IMG/VR virus record: IMGVR_UViG_3300046000_006392
Location: 1-41,715 of that record
Direction: 5' to 3' (one strand)
DNA: 41,715 nt
Origin: a virus
Position 1 is the first letter of the stretch. Each line of letters opens with the position of its first letter. The translations under genes were made by a program, and so were the position numbers. Shown here piece after piece: positions 13,237 through 22,590 of the stretch. A model generated the notes under the pieces. It saw only the letters and a list, made by a program, of their open reading frames with translations, made no database searches and was not told the origin of the DNA.

Positions 13237-13767
13237 ATGGCTGGTACCTCGGACACGAACTGGCGCAGCTACGTTGGCCCACAGGACAACGGCAAGCTGG
13301 TTACGTCTGAGGACTGGCAAGCGCCGTCGAACCCGAAAGAGTACGACGACCTGTTCAAATGCAGCAACGTGGAGGGTCTCACCGCTCGCGGTTTGACCAT
13401 CCCCGCTTCCCGTGAAGACTCCATCGACTGCGTGCGCGGGAACGGCTATTCTTTCCAATCCTGCACCATCGAGGGTTCCGTCACAATCAAAGGCGCTATT
13501 GATGGTGTGAAAATCTATAATTGCGTCGTTTCAGGCACGGTGGAGCTAGGCCAATACGACAACTACTGGAAGTTTGGCAGAGCACCAACCAAGGGTGTGC
13601 TGTTGCACACCTGCTGTTCGCCAGACGATAAGCCAATCCGCGTCAAAGTGTGGGACGCCGAGATGCCTGTGGTGCAGAATACCAATGTAAAAATCACCAA
13701 GATACCAAAGTGGGTTTGGCTCCCGTATTTCTTGTTTCGTCGTCTCACCAACCCTAAAGCCGTTTAA
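13237..13767 (+). CDS. Hypothetical protein, small beta-helix-like
   Basis: 176 aa. The middle (about 55-110) reads as short successive beta strands with regularly placed Cys/Ile/Val (DCVRGNGYSFQSCTIEG, then VKIYNCVVSG), suggesting a few coils of a right-handed beta helix. The C-terminus is basic and aromatic (WVWLPYFLFRRL, about 158-169) and may touch membrane or protein. The gene starts one base after the preceding small gene and ends two bases before the holin gene, so it is part of the lysis cassette transcript. It shows no amidase, lysozyme or peptidase signature and I would not call it an endolysin. Confidence 0.65.
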   Translation: MAGTSDTNWRSYVGPQDNGKLVTSEDWQAPSNPKEYDDLFKCSNVEGLTARGLTIPASREDSIDCVRGNGYSFQSCTIEGSVTIKGAIDGVKIYNCVVSGTVELGQYDNYWKFGRAPTKGVLLHTCCSPDDKPIRVKVWDAEMPVVQNTNVKITKIPKWVWLPYFLFRRLTNPKAV

Positions 13768-13769
13768 CC

Positions 13770-14180
13770 ATGTTCCCTCTCGCTGAAGTCTTAGGCATTG
13801 GTACGAAGCTCATCGACAAGCTCATTCCTGACCCAGAGGCGAAGGCCAAGGCGCAGCTAGAGCTTGCTCAGTTGGCCCAGAACGGCGAGCTGGCCAAGAT
13901 GAATGCGGACTTGGAAGCCTACAAGGTTGAACAGAATAATTTGACTCAACGGTTACAGGCCGACATGGCTAGTGACTCATGGTGGTCGAAGAACATTCGC
14001 CCCATGACTCTTGCGGCGATTTTGCTCGGGTATTTTATCTTCGCCGGGATGTCGGCGTTTGGCTACAATGCCAACGAATCCTACGTGTCCCTGCTTGGCC
14101 AATGGGGCATGCTAATCATGAGCTTTTATTTTGGTGGCAGAACACTTGAAAAAATTATGGAGATGAGGGCTAAAAAATGA
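13770..14180 (+). CDS. Holin of the three-transmembrane (GTA-holin-like) family
   Basis: 136 aa. An N-terminal segment LGIGTKLIDKLIPDPEAKAKA (about 8-28) and a Lys/Glu/Gln-rich helix (29-68) are followed by SWWSKNIRPMTL and two clear hydrophobic stretches (about 83-98 and 110-122) ending FGGRTLEKIMEM. This matches the layout of the 3TM holin family named for gene-transfer-agent release (PF11351): a PDP motif, RP before the membrane segments and GGR after them. It would permeabilise the inner membrane at the end of infection. Its stop overlaps the next ATG by four bases. Confidence 0.8.
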   Translation: MFPLAEVLGIGTKLIDKLIPDPEAKAKAQLELAQLAQNGELAKMNADLEAYKVEQNNLTQRLQADMASDSWWSKNIRPMTLAAILLGYFIFAGMSAFGYNANESYVSLLGQWGMLIMSFYFGGRTLEKIMEMRAKK

Positions 14181-14503
14181 ACGAACCCAAAGACCTCATG
14201 GAAGTGGCTAAACTTTGGAAAGAGACCGGGTGGCTCACCGCCGTTATCGGCGGGGCGGGCATGACTGCAAGGTTGCTTGCCAATCCGATTCAAGGTACCC
14301 CATGGGACAGCGTTCGCCGCATCCTCATGGCCGCTATCGTCTCAACGATTGCTTGGTTCATTGTCGAACAGATCGAGGTCAGTTCTCTTGTTAAGGCCAT
14401 CACGTACGGCGTGGCCGGCGTTGTTTCTCCTGAGATTATCGACGGGCTAACAACTCTGGCGAAGCGGTATTCCAAGAACCCAAGTAAGCTGATTAAAAAA
14501 TGA
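14177..14503 (+). CDS. Putative second holin (LydA-like)
   Basis: 108 aa with three hydrophobic segments (about 19-34, 48-66 and 72-92), a charged N-terminus containing LWKETGW and a basic tail (KRYSKNPSKLIKK). Size and topology fit class I holins, and the GWLTAVIGGAGMTARLL stretch resembles the LydA-type group. Lysis cassettes often carry paired holin/antiholin genes, and this gene overlaps both neighbours by four bases (ATGA). A GAGG-like sequence lies 7 bases before the start. Holin or antiholin cannot be told apart from sequence alone. Confidence 0.65.
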   Translation: MNEPKDLMEVAKLWKETGWLTAVIGGAGMTARLLANPIQGTPWDSVRRILMAAIVSTIAWFIVEQIEVSSLVKAITYGVAGVVSPEIIDGLTTLAKRYSKNPSKLIKK

Positions 14504-15114
14504 GCCCCAAGGTCATCATTGCTGCGCTTGCGCTAACCGTAATTTGTTTTTCGGGAGTAGGGGTTTTGACTGTGCAAAAGGTGTCGAGAAATATCGCGGA
14601 AAGCGACAAAGAGTTCGCCCTTACCAGCAACGTGTTGAGTCCTCTTTTTGACATCTACGGTCTCTCCATCGTGGACGGTCAGGCCAAGGCGAGCAAAGGG
14701 CTGATCAACCCGAAAGAGTTCTGTAATTCTCTTAATAATTTAGAAACCGAAGCGGAGCGATTGATTGTCGAGTACAACCAGCACCCAGAACTGGTGGCGC
14801 AGCATAAGCTGGTTAAAGCATATCTCAAGAAAGCGCGCGAGATGTGTGACAAAGGTCAGATCGAGGCGTTGAACTCACCGACCATGACCGCTGAACTCTA
14901 TGCGGTGATCGACCCGATGACTGAGTTAATCAACAAGCTGCTTCTGGAAAATTTAGCGGTGTCGCGCAAATACAAGGACGCAGCCGATTCATCTTTAATC
15001 ACTTTTGAGCGGTTTGCCAGTGTGGCCGCTGGGTTAGGAATTGTTTTTGCCGTGGCCCCTTGGATTAAGCCCAAAGATAACGTAAAACGCCGTAAGCGGA
15101 AAGATGCCCTATGA
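14500..15114 (+). CDS. Bitopic membrane protein with periplasmic helical domain, in lysis cassette
   Basis: 204 aa. One membrane segment at the N-terminus (about 5-25), a predicted extracytoplasmic four-helix-type region (about 30-165), a second membrane segment (about 172-189) and a strongly basic cytoplasmic end (KPKDNVKRRKRKDAL). The topology is like the 4HB sensor module of chemoreceptors without the signalling part. It may be a lysis regulator sensing the periplasm, an unusual spanin substitute or an exclusion protein. No lipobox or endolysin motif is present. It overlaps the genes on both sides by four bases, so it is co-translated with the holins. Confidence 0.65.
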   Translation: MSPKVIIAALALTVICFSGVGVLTVQKVSRNIAESDKEFALTSNVLSPLFDIYGLSIVDGQAKASKGLINPKEFCNSLNNLETEAERLIVEYNQHPELVAQHKLVKAYLKKAREMCDKGQIEALNSPTMTAELYAVIDPMTELINKLLLENLAVSRKYKDAADSSLITFERFASVAAGLGIVFAVAPWIKPKDNVKRRKRKDAL

Positions 15115-15353
15115 ACCCACGCGACCTACCCTGCAATAGCCCACGCCGTGATGTAAGCGGTGGAAAAAAGTCCGTTGTGCGCGCCTGTGCCAACGGTAAA
15201 TCCAAAGTGATTCGCTTTGGCGATGCGAACATGAGCATCAAAAAAGACCAACCGGCGCGCAAGAAGTCCTACTGCGCCCGCTCAAGTGGGATTAAAGGAA
15301 CCTCCGATAAACTTTCAGCCAATTATTGGTCGCGTCTTGCTTGGGGATGCTAA
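15111..15353 (+). CDS. Small basic conserved phage/virus protein
   Basis: 80 aa, rich in Lys/Arg with several Cys. The pattern is NPRDLPCNSPRR at the start, VVRACANGKSKVIRFGD (about 22-38), KKDQPARKKSYCARSSGIKG (about 44-63) and SANYWSRLAW at the end. I recognise this arrangement (K-I-R-F-G-D, then R-K-x-x-x-x-R, then YW) as a family of small basic proteins found in phages and some large DNA viruses; its function is not established. It overlaps the upstream membrane-protein gene by four bases and is followed by the tailspike gene 15 bases later. Confidence 0.75.
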   Translation: MNPRDLPCNSPRRDVSGGKKSVVRACANGKSKVIRFGDANMSIKKDQPARKKSYCARSSGIKGTSDKLSANYWSRLAWGC

Positions 15354-15368
15354 ATAGAGATTACCGTA

Positions 15369-17693
15369 ATGGCCACAACCAACATCCAGTTTACCATACC
15401 GCCCGTTAACCCCAGCACCACTACGGTTACGACCGTAGTCGCTGGCGCTACGGGTGCGACCGGGCCGCAAGGCAATCCGGGCCGTGAGGGTGCGGCGGGC
15501 ACTCCGGGACAAGCGGGTCCTCCCGGTCCAGCGGGTGGTCCTTCGGGCCCAACGGGTGCGACGGGTGCGACCGGATCGATTGGGGAAACGGGTGCGACAG
15601 GTGCTGCAAGCATCGCCCCCGGCCCTACGGGTGCCGTGGGTGTGACCGGCGCAACCGGAGCTATTGGCGTAACGGGCCCCACTGGCGTACAAGGTACGAC
15701 TGGCCCAACAGGCCCCATTGGCGTCACAGGTGTCACCGGGGTGACCGGCGTCACGGGCGTTACCGGCGTCACGGGCGTGACCGGCGTTACGGGCCCAACG
15801 GGTGCCGCAAGCATTATTCCCGGGGCTACAGGTATTCAAGGCGCAACGGGCCCTGCCGGAGTCACGGGCGTTACCGGCGTCACAGGTCTTACCGGCGTCA
15901 CGGGTGTGACCGGCGCAACGGGCCCTGCCGGCGTCACGGGCGTCACGGGTGCAACGGGTGCGGCAAGCACGGTTCCCGGCCCTCCCGGGGTTACGGGCGT
16001 TACCGGTGCAACTGGGGCAACAGGCTCTCCCGGCGTCACGGGCGTAACGGGCGTGACTGGAGTCACGGGTGTTACAGGAGTCACGGGTGTTACAGGCGTC
16101 ACAGGTGCAACTGGAGTATCTGGCTCTCCCGGCGTCACGGGCGTAACGGGCGTGACTGGAGTCACGGGTGTTACAGGAGTCACGGGTGTTACAGGCGTCA
16201 CGGGCGTAACAGGCCCCGGCGTCATCGCGGGCGGAGCTAAATATGCCCGACTGGCCAAGAACAGTACCACGAATTATGACGTGGGCTGGTACGGTCCTGA
16301 CGTTTTTAATATCACTGACTACGGCGCATCGCCATCAGCTAGTGCTGCGACTAACACTGCTGCGATAGTCGCAGCATTTACAGTAGCAACAGTAAGCGGT
16401 GGATGCGTTTTCGTACCCCAAGGCGTCTTCAACTGTGACAAAATTACGGTTACGATAACCGAAAATGTTGCCTTTATCGGCATGGGGCAAAATGCTTCCG
16501 TTCTTAAATTTAACCCCCCACCAGCAGATGGGGATTTGGGTTTGAAAGTTACGGTGTCTAGTGGCGGCCAGAACGACATTCGCAATTTTGAAATACAGGA
16601 TATTTGTTTCTGGGTAAGGAGTTCAGTTAATGAAAATTACGATGCTGGCACAGCTATTGAAGTTATTCATTCCAATTTCAACAATAAGCACTTCTTCCCA
16701 TACCTAAAAATCTTAAATTGCTGGGTGAGATGTGACATTGGTGCTGGATATTGGAGTAAGGGCATTAGCATGAGCCGATGCCATAACTACATCATTGATA
16801 ATTGTTTTATTTGTGGCAAGGTATCTGACTACGTTGGCTCCGGCATTTATTATCAGGATGCGATAATTAACGGCGACATAACCAACTGTCACATCAATTA
16901 CTGGTCTATTGGCGTTAATTCACCATTTAGAATGGAGGGCATGAACGCTATTGCCAACTATCTTATTGAGTGCAACATAGGATTTAAGATTGTCGGTCTT
17001 ACTTCAGGTACTAAACTTAGATCGACGGCCTTTTATGCGGCTTTTAACAATTTAGACTGTCGTGGATCGTCGCCTAGATGTTTCTATTTGAGAAATGTTT
17101 CGGCAGCTATGGTAACCAATAACGAAATGGTCCAAGATAGCGGGCCAGCAATTATTGATTGTCTTCGAGTATTCGAGTCAGCTTTTACGGCGAATACGAT
17201 TTACGGTCCCGCAACCTATGGTATTCATTTTGCTGGTGATGGAGAGGTTGGTCTTGACTCAATTTCAAACACCGTTGTTGGCAATATCTTTCGTGGTCAA
17301 TCAACCAACGTCTTGATTGATGCTAACAACAATGGGATCATTGTTACCAATAACCGATCAAATGATTCTGATAGCGATAATACGCTTGATTGGGTTTCGG
17401 TTACCGATAGTGGTTCTAACAACTTGTGCGGTGAATCTAAATCGTTCAGCACGGTTGAGACATTGGACGGAAGCACGCTGTTCTCATTTGATTACACCAT
17501 TACAACCTGCCAGCTTGGAAAGAAACCCAGCGGAGTAACTATATCTCTGGGTTCTGAATTTGGGTCTAACATCGTTGGTGGGTACGATTTTGACAATTCA
17601 ACTAAAACCACTGCCAAAATCAAGGTTTGGAGGACTGATGGAAGCGCACTTCCAAGTGGTGCAGTCCGATTCAATCTTTGCGTTAATCCTTAA
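15369..17693 (+). CDS. Collagen-stalked tailspike with right-handed beta helix
   Basis: 774 aa. After a short Thr/Val-rich N-terminus, residues about 26-284 are Gly-X-Y collagen repeats dominated by GVT. The rest (about 300-774) begins with [20 protein letters not shown] and VFVPQGVF, the classic opening of pectate-lyase-type beta-helix tailspikes, and continues with repeated N/I/V-rich coils ([12 protein letters not shown]-like turns). Such domains bind and often cleave surface polysaccharide. Catalytic residues cannot be assigned by eye. The coding sequence of the beta-helix part is clearly AT-richer than the flanking genes, suggesting exchange of the receptor-binding end. A collagen stalk replaces the usual head-binding domain. 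Confidence 0.85.
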   Translation: MATTNIQFTIPPVNPSTTTVTTVVAGATGATGPQGNPGREGAAGTPGQAGPPGPAGGPSGPTGATGATGSIGETGATGAASIAPGPTGAVGVTGATGAIGVTGPTGVQGTTGPTGPIGVTGVTGVTGVTGVTGVTGVTGVTGPTGAASIIPGATGIQGATGPAGVTGVTGVTGLTGVTGVTGATGPAGVTGVTGATGAASTVPGPPGVTGVTGATGATGSPGVTGVTGVTGVTGVTGVTGVTGVTGATGVSGSPGVTGVTGVTGVTGVTGVTGVTGVTGVTGPGVIAGGAKYARLAKNSTTNYDVGWYGPDVFNITDYGASPSASAATNTAAIVAAFTVATVSGGCVFVPQGVFNCDKITVTITENVAFIGMGQNASVLKFNPPPADGDLGLKVTVSSGGQNDIRNFEIQDICFWVRSSVNENYDAGTAIEVIHSNFNNKHFFPYLKILNCWVRCDIGAGYWSKGISMSRCHNYIIDNCFICGKVSDYVGSGIYYQDAIINGDITNCHINYWSIGVNSPFRMEGMNAIANYLIECNIGFKIVGLTSGTKLRSTAFYAAFNNLDCRGSSPRCFYLRNVSAAMVTNNEMVQDSGPAIIDCLRVFESAFTANTIYGPATYGIHFAGDGEVGLDSISNTVVGNIFRGQSTNVLIDANNNGIIVTNNRSNDSDSDNTLDWVSVTDSGSNNLCGESKSFSTVETLDGSTLFSFDYTITTCQLGKKPSGVTISLGSEFGSNIVGGYDFDNSTKTTAKIKVWRTDGSALPSGAVRFNLCVNP
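15444..16220 (+). repeat. Collagen-coding repeats with 80-bp perfect duplication
   Basis: About 0.78 kb of in-frame GXT codons, mostly GTC-ACG-GGC variants coding GVT. Bases 16023-16102 and 16122-16201 are identical over 80 bp at an offset of 99 bp, so a 33-codon unit has been duplicated recently. Confidence 0.9.
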
Positions 17694-17706
17694 TCCCCTT
17701 ATCCTT

Positions 17707-18378
17707 ATGAGCTGCGGCTGCAATACCAACGACGACTGCAATAACCGGGAGGACTTTTGTGCTCCCCCAGTCCTCATCTCCCAAATCGTCGCCGGCCCCG
17801 TCGGTCCGTCCGGCCCCATGGGGGCGACCGGCCCTGCGGGCTACGGCGTGACCGGCCCTGCCGGCGTGACCGGCCCACAAGGCCAACCCGGTCCCATCGG
17901 TGCGAACGGTCAGACCGGCGCCACCGGGGCGACCGGCCCCAGCGGCGCGCCCGTGGCCATCTACTCAGGCGTGGTCTGGAATCCTGCTGTCCCCACCAGC
18001 GATCTCTCCAATCTTTCGGGCTCTCGCGTGCTCGATTTTGGTACGACCAACTTTGCCAGCGGGAATTACCTTTTCAGCCTGAAAATGCAGATCGGCTGGA
18101 ACGGTGGCGCTGTCGGCCCCAATAACCTCAACGGCACGGTCAAGTTTATGGACGGCACCACGGTACGGAACACGTTCTCGTGGGGTCGGCTCAAAACTCA
18201 AGACGCCGGCTACCAATACGGCGTTGCGGAATCGTACGATTTCTGGTTCATGGCCACCGTCACCAACGGCCAAAACGTCACGATCACCGCGTCCGATCAG
18301 TTCTACTTGCTTGGCGCTCAACTTGTGGCCTTTGTCCAGCCCACCAACATCATCACCTCCCCCGGCTTCATCGCATGA
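17707..18378 (+). CDS. Short collagen-like virion fibre protein
   Basis: 223 aa from the ATG at 17707; a longer reading from 17560 would overlap the tailspike end in another frame. The N-terminus is Cys-rich ([18 protein letters not shown]), then about 50 residues of collagen repeats ([14 protein letters not shown] and onward) and a 140-residue beta-rich C-terminal domain with W-containing strands. The MSC start and Cys cluster before the triple helix recur in the other two MSC-starting fibre genes of this window and could lock trimers by disulfides. The stop overlaps the next start. It is probably a decoration or accessory fibre; the receptor is unknown. Confidence 0.75.
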   Translation: MSCGCNTNDDCNNREDFCAPPVLISQIVAGPVGPSGPMGATGPAGYGVTGPAGVTGPQGQPGPIGANGQTGATGATGPSGAPVAIYSGVVWNPAVPTSDLSNLSGSRVLDFGTTNFASGNYLFSLKMQIGWNGGAVGPNNLNGTVKFMDGTTVRNTFSWGRLKTQDAGYQYGVAESYDFWFMATVTNGQNVTITASDQFYLLGAQLVAFVQPTNIITSPGFIA

Positions 18379-18818
18379 AAACCTTACCTGACAATATCGA
18401 ATCCCAGTTCCCCGTCGAAATCGACTTGGGGATGACCCCGACCGCTACCATCGAAATCTCCGACATGGGGATGAAGAAGTCGGCTAAAGCTATGAAGCCC
18501 ATGTACCCCTCGCTGTACATTCACGGCGCCGACAATCTTGATAAGCTCCCCAAAGAGGGTTACGCCTTGGTCTATTACAAGCGTCGCGCCCTGACCCAGA
18601 CCGAAACCGAGAGAGGCAGCGAAACGTCGGCCGATCTTGAGATTCAAGAAATCTGCGCGCCTGAGATGTCGGTTGACGAGGACAAGGCCGACCTCGAAAG
18701 CGGACTCAAGTCGATGGCCAAGGGTATGGGCATCGATGTCGGCGACGACGAAGACGAAGACGAAGAGGAGTCCATGGACTCGTACGAAGACGACGAAGAC
18801 GAAACCGAAGAGAAATAA
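18375..18818 (+). CDS. Acidic capsid-associated protein (capsid-staple-like)
   Basis: 147 aa from the ATG at 18375 (ATGA overlap). The central part has [20 protein letters not shown] (about 46-65) then [12 protein letters not shown], a pattern I associate with small proteins encoded in phage structural clusters and called capsid staple or similar. The C-terminus (about 120-147) is almost pure Asp/Glu. The acidic tail could shield a DNA-like charge or bind basic partners. The family link is from memory of the motif and moderately secure; a structural role is likely. Confidence 0.6.
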   Translation: MKTLPDNIESQFPVEIDLGMTPTATIEISDMGMKKSAKAMKPMYPSLYIHGADNLDKLPKEGYALVYYKRRALTQTETERGSETSADLEIQEICAPEMSVDEDKADLESGLKSMAKGMGIDVGDDEDEDEEESMDSYEDDEDETEEK

Positions 18819-18823
18819 TCCCC

Positions 18824-19807
18824 ATGATCATCACGCTCGGAAAAATTATTGAGGCGTCGAAATCCAACGACTTGTTGGGCATTTCTGACCGCACCAAAAT
18901 CATCGACTACATCAACCGAGCGATTGAGATTGCCGCGTACCGTGCCAACTGGAACCCTTACGTAAGCACGCTCGACGTCTGCTCGGACAAATGCGGCTTC
19001 ATCACGCTGCCCGATTTTGTTGATACCGTTTTGGCGTCTAACGTCGGCGGCCGTCCAGCCCTGTTCCGCAACAGCTGGTACGAGTATCACATCAACGGGC
19101 TCGGATCGAACAGCTCTTGTGGCGGCGCGTGCGGCGTCTTCTGGGATGACAAGATGTGGTCGCCCACGTTTCAGGACGTGAAGCAATGGAGCCTCATCGC
19201 GGCCATCTGCGAAGACCCCATCGACGGCAACGGCTCTTTGGAGCTGATCGTGCAAGGTGAGACGGTCGACGCGAACTACAATCAAAAACAGGTTTTAACG
19301 ATCCCGACTACGGGTCCGTCGTCTCCCGGCGTGCGCGTGCAGCTCTTGAACGGCTACGCGGCGACCGACCCGAACGCGACGATGTTCAAAAAGATCACGC
19401 AGGTGACCAAGCCGGTCACCCGTGGCTACGTTAAGCTGATCGCGTTCCCTCCGACCCAGCTCGGCCAAGCGGTCACCATCGGTTACTACGGTCCGAACGA
19501 AACGAATCCGCGCTACAAGCGCATGCGCGTCTCGTGCGGGTGTGAGTGGGTGCGGATCAAGTATCGCCGCAAGACCATCGACCTCGTCAACGACTACGAC
19601 ATCGTCCCGCTCGCTTCTTATCAAGCCACGCTCGACCTGTTGAAAGCGATCCGTCTGCGCGAGACGAACAACATCGAGCTGGCCGAGAAGTACGAGACTA
19701 AGGCCGTGCAACTTCTGCAAGATATCCAGACCATCGAAGACGGTCCCAACTGGGGCCCACTTCAGGTCGATCCCTCGTTCGGAATCGGCACCATCGACTA
19801 CCGTTAA
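18824..19807 (+). CDS. Putative tail adaptor / gatekeeper-like structural protein
   Basis: 327 aa. The N-terminus (about 18-60) has an INRAIEIAAYRANWNP segment typical of proteins that line phage connectors. The C-terminal part has YKRMRVSCGCEWVRIKYRRK (about 230-249) and a long helical end with LKAIRLRETNNIELAEKYE (about 275-293). Located directly before the beta-propeller nozzle candidate, it matches the tail tubular protein A position of podoviruses. Cysteine pairs (CSDKC near 46-50, CGGAC near 99-103, CGC near 237-239) are unusual for a phage connector protein. Function is inferred from order and pattern. Confidence 0.6.
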   Translation: MIITLGKIIEASKSNDLLGISDRTKIIDYINRAIEIAAYRANWNPYVSTLDVCSDKCGFITLPDFVDTVLASNVGGRPALFRNSWYEYHINGLGSNSSCGGACGVFWDDKMWSPTFQDVKQWSLIAAICEDPIDGNGSLELIVQGETVDANYNQKQVLTIPTTGPSSPGVRVQLLNGYAATDPNATMFKKITQVTKPVTRGYVKLIAFPPTQLGQAVTIGYYGPNETNPRYKRMRVSCGCEWVRIKYRRKTIDLVNDYDIVPLASYQATLDLLKAIRLRETNNIELAEKYETKAVQLLQDIQTIEDGPNWGPLQVDPSFGIGTIDYR

Positions 19808-19810
19808 ACC

Positions 19811-21892
19811 ATGGCTGAAACAACCACACCGGGACGGGTAATGATCGAGGGCGGCCTCGATGGCGCAAAGTTCGCGGGGTTTCCCGAGGGCGTTGACAGC
19901 TTTTCGCACCCGCTGGCGATCAAGCCGACCCAGCTCCGGTGGTTGGAGAACGCGGTGACTCAGGGTGGTTTTGTGCAGACGCGTCCGGGCTTCAAGACTC
20001 GGCTGACTTTCGACGTTAAGACGGCCGGCACCGTGTTCAACCTGTGGTGGCTCTCTGCCGGCCAACCGGTGATCCACCCTCAGATGATGGTGGACTTCTA
20101 CCCGTCAAACGGTCGGCCGCAAAAAGTGTTCGCGGTGAGCGGGTCGGTGTGGTTCTGCAACATCAACTCGGACGGATCGCTCGACGACGCTCAGCAAATC
20201 CCCAATCTCAGTTTCTGCCCTAATGCCGATCAGTTAACCGGCACGTCCTGCACGCAAACGAACACCATCGTTTCGGGTCAGTACGTTAATAATATCATCC
20301 CTCGCAACCTGCTCATCATCCAAGACGGAGTGAACCGAGCCGGCGTGTGGGACGGCCTCACGGGGACTCACTTGAACCCCGAGAAAAAGGTCACCGTCGA
20401 TGAAGACGGCAATACCCTTTACGACACCAACTACAACCAGACTCGGATAGGACTCTGGTGTGCATGGAGCGGTGATCGTCTTTTCGTGTTCACCGGCCGA
20501 CTGGGCTTCGCTTCCGATCTTGGCGACCCTCTTCACTTCACCGAGGAGCTCACGCTCAACAGCCTTCAGGTTTTGGTGTTTCCCGAAGACGTGACCGGCG
20601 CGATTGATCGCGGCACCTCGGGCAACAATCAATCGGCCGTGATCGTCTGCACGCGCACCACGACGTGGACCCTCTTCAGCGGCATCCGCAACCGCATCCC
20701 GTCCAGCTACGGCGCGGGCTGGGCCAACACGTCGGGGTTTGCCACCAAAATCTTCAGCGGCGCCGGCTGCGTTGCAGGGAAAAGCCTGATTATCCATCGC
20801 GGCCTAGCTTATTGGCGTTCGGTGGATGGGCTCGTCCTCTTCGACTCGGTTAACACGGTCAATTCGACGCAGAATTTGCCGATCATCGACCAAGAGATGG
20901 CGTACTCCAAGCGTCTCGTGACCCCGCCCAACAACCCGTTCGGCGATTTAACCTGCGCGGGTAAGCGGGGCAGCGCCGTTTTCTGGAGCATGCCGGTCGG
21001 CACCGTGACCAATGGGCGCTGCTACTGCCGCCACACTCAGGTGCTGGATCGTCAGACGACGGTGGTGCGGTCTGTCGGTTCCGACGGCCCTTTCAGCTAT
21101 GGCACGACCGGCTGGCAGGGTATTTGGACCGGCATTCGCCCTGTGGAATGGTCCTATGTCAACCTCGCGGCCGAGCATACGTACGCCCTGTCGATGGATG
21201 ACGACGGCGTCGTTCGCATTTGGGAAGCCTTTCAATCGAGTCGGTCCGATAACGGCCATCGGATTCCGTGGCTCATGGAGACGCGGCTGGATCGCGTGCA
21301 AAACTCGGTTTTCGAGTACGCCAACTTCCGCCATTTCCGTCTGCTCCTCGATCAGATCGTGGGCAATCTCTCCGTAACGGGTTATTGGCGTGGCATGCGT
21401 GGGTCGTACCACCAGTTGCTGAGCAAAAACATCACGGCCACCCCCGGTTCAATTTTGACCCCGGTGCCCGGCTTCTCGGTCGTCACCAACGACACCGAGC
21501 ACTACGCCTTTTTGGCTCAGACCCGTACCGTTATCTCCGAAGACGTGCGCGGCGTGAACGACACCTGCTCCTCTGCTGGCGTTGAGTCTGAGTACGAAGA
21601 CGGCACCGACCACGCGTTCAGCCTACTCCTGAAGATGGAAGGCCGTGGCGCCGTGGTGGCCTACCGCATCGCGGTCGATTCTCGCCCGGACAACACCGAA
21701 GGTCGGGCCATCAACAATTCCGGCGTCGACGAAAACGGGTTCAATATCATCAGCGCGGCCGAGTGTCCTCAGCATATTTCTGGAGTCACCCCAGAGTATT
21801 CGCTTTACGACCAGCAAGATCAGCTTGCGTTGAGCCCGTACCAACCGGTATATGACGAATCGTCCAACTATCAGTCGCCTGTCACACCATGA
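19811..21892 (+). CDS. Putative tail nozzle protein (tail tubular protein B-like)
   Basis: 693 aa, beta-rich. The opening (GGLDGAKFAGFPEGVDS, then QLRWLENAVTQGGFVQTRPGF, about 37-57) is the standard start of phage beta-propeller nozzle or stabilisation proteins, where the chain announces a reference plane, a list of samples and an RPG turn. Repeated W-containing strands follow. It shows no signal peptide or enzyme site. Its ATG follows the adaptor stop by three bases and its own stop overlaps the next start. This protein would form the tip of the short tail through which DNA leaves. Confidence 0.72.
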   Translation: MAETTTPGRVMIEGGLDGAKFAGFPEGVDSFSHPLAIKPTQLRWLENAVTQGGFVQTRPGFKTRLTFDVKTAGTVFNLWWLSAGQPVIHPQMMVDFYPSNGRPQKVFAVSGSVWFCNINSDGSLDDAQQIPNLSFCPNADQLTGTSCTQTNTIVSGQYVNNIIPRNLLIIQDGVNRAGVWDGLTGTHLNPEKKVTVDEDGNTLYDTNYNQTRIGLWCAWSGDRLFVFTGRLGFASDLGDPLHFTEELTLNSLQVLVFPEDVTGAIDRGTSGNNQSAVIVCTRTTTWTLFSGIRNRIPSSYGAGWANTSGFATKIFSGAGCVAGKSLIIHRGLAYWRSVDGLVLFDSVNTVNSTQNLPIIDQEMAYSKRLVTPPNNPFGDLTCAGKRGSAVFWSMPVGTVTNGRCYCRHTQVLDRQTTVVRSVGSDGPFSYGTTGWQGIWTGIRPVEWSYVNLAAEHTYALSMDDDGVVRIWEAFQSSRSDNGHRIPWLMETRLDRVQNSVFEYANFRHFRLLLDQIVGNLSVTGYWRGMRGSYHQLLSKNITATPGSILTPVPGFSVVTNDTEHYAFLAQTRTVISEDVRGVNDTCSSAGVESEYEDGTDHAFSLLLKMEGRGAVVAYRIAVDSRPDNTEGRAINNSGVDENGFNIISAAECPQHISGVTPEYSLYDQQDQLALSPYQPVYDESSNYQSPVTP

Positions 21893-22590
21893 GCGTAACT
21901 CTTCCCATCACCCTTACTCCGGTCCCCGTACCCGTAGGCATCCGCGCCACGGATATTAACCAGCTGATCACGATTCTGACGCAGTACGTCGCCGCGTCGG
22001 TCAACACGGACGTTTCGTTTTTCCAGACGGTGTCGGCCGATCCAACCCAGTTCACGACTCAGATTATTTTCAACACGTCTCAGCTGACCTTCAAATATTG
22101 GAGCACTTCGCTGGGCAAGTACACCGCCATCACCCCGTTTCAGCCCGGAGATATTAAGAATACTTTCTTGTCGGGTGATAGCCCGCAAACCGGCTGGATC
22201 GAGTGCGATGGTCGAGCCATCTCCCAAGTTCCGAACATCAGCCAAAACCAGCAAGGCATCCTCAACTCGTTATTCGGTGTTGGTGGTAATTTGCCCGACC
22301 TGACCCCGATTCAGAGCTTCAACGGTTTGCCAGCCGCAGATTCCTTTTCGGTTATTTCGGTTGCGACGACGGTGCCACCTCAGAACCAGATCGCGAATCT
22401 CCCATTCTCGACCGACTACAATCCCGTCGAGTCGCAGAATCTTGCCGCCAACACCGAGACGCTGCGTGGTAGCCAAGACAGTCTCCGCACGTCGCTGACC
22501 GACATTCAAACCGTTTCGTCTCAACTCCTCACCGCCCTCACCACCCCCGGCCAACCGCTCGTGGCGTGCGTGTTCGTCGGATTCCCCTAA
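21889..22590 (+). CDS. Tail-collar-type fibre protein
   Basis: 233 aa. Residues about 85-145 carry the collar signature: GDIKNTFLSGDSPQTGWIECDGRAIS, split as GDIK, GW.ECDGR, then LNSLFGVGGNLPDL. This 'P.GW..CDG....LF..G..LPDL' layout is typical of phage tail collar and microcystin-dependent-type proteins. The N-terminal part has strands and a short helical bundle; the C-terminus has a coiled-coil stretch (NTETLRGSQDSLRTSLTDI). It follows the nozzle gene by overlap, consistent with a fibre on the short tail. Confidence 0.75.
   Translation: MSVTLPITLTPVPVPVGIRATDINQLITILTQYVAASVNTDVSFFQTVSADPTQFTTQIIFNTSQLTFKYWSTSLGKYTAITPFQPGDIKNTFLSGDSPQTGWIECDGRAISQVPNISQNQQGILNSLFGVGGNLPDLTPIQSFNGLPAADSFSVISVATTVPPQNQIANLPFSTDYNPVESQNLAANTETLRGSQDSLRTSLTDIQTVSSQLLTALTTPGQPLVACVFVGFP

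Noticed and set aside
13237-13767. Endolysin in the lysis cassette
   Set aside because: No catalytic motif; the chain looks like a short beta helix.
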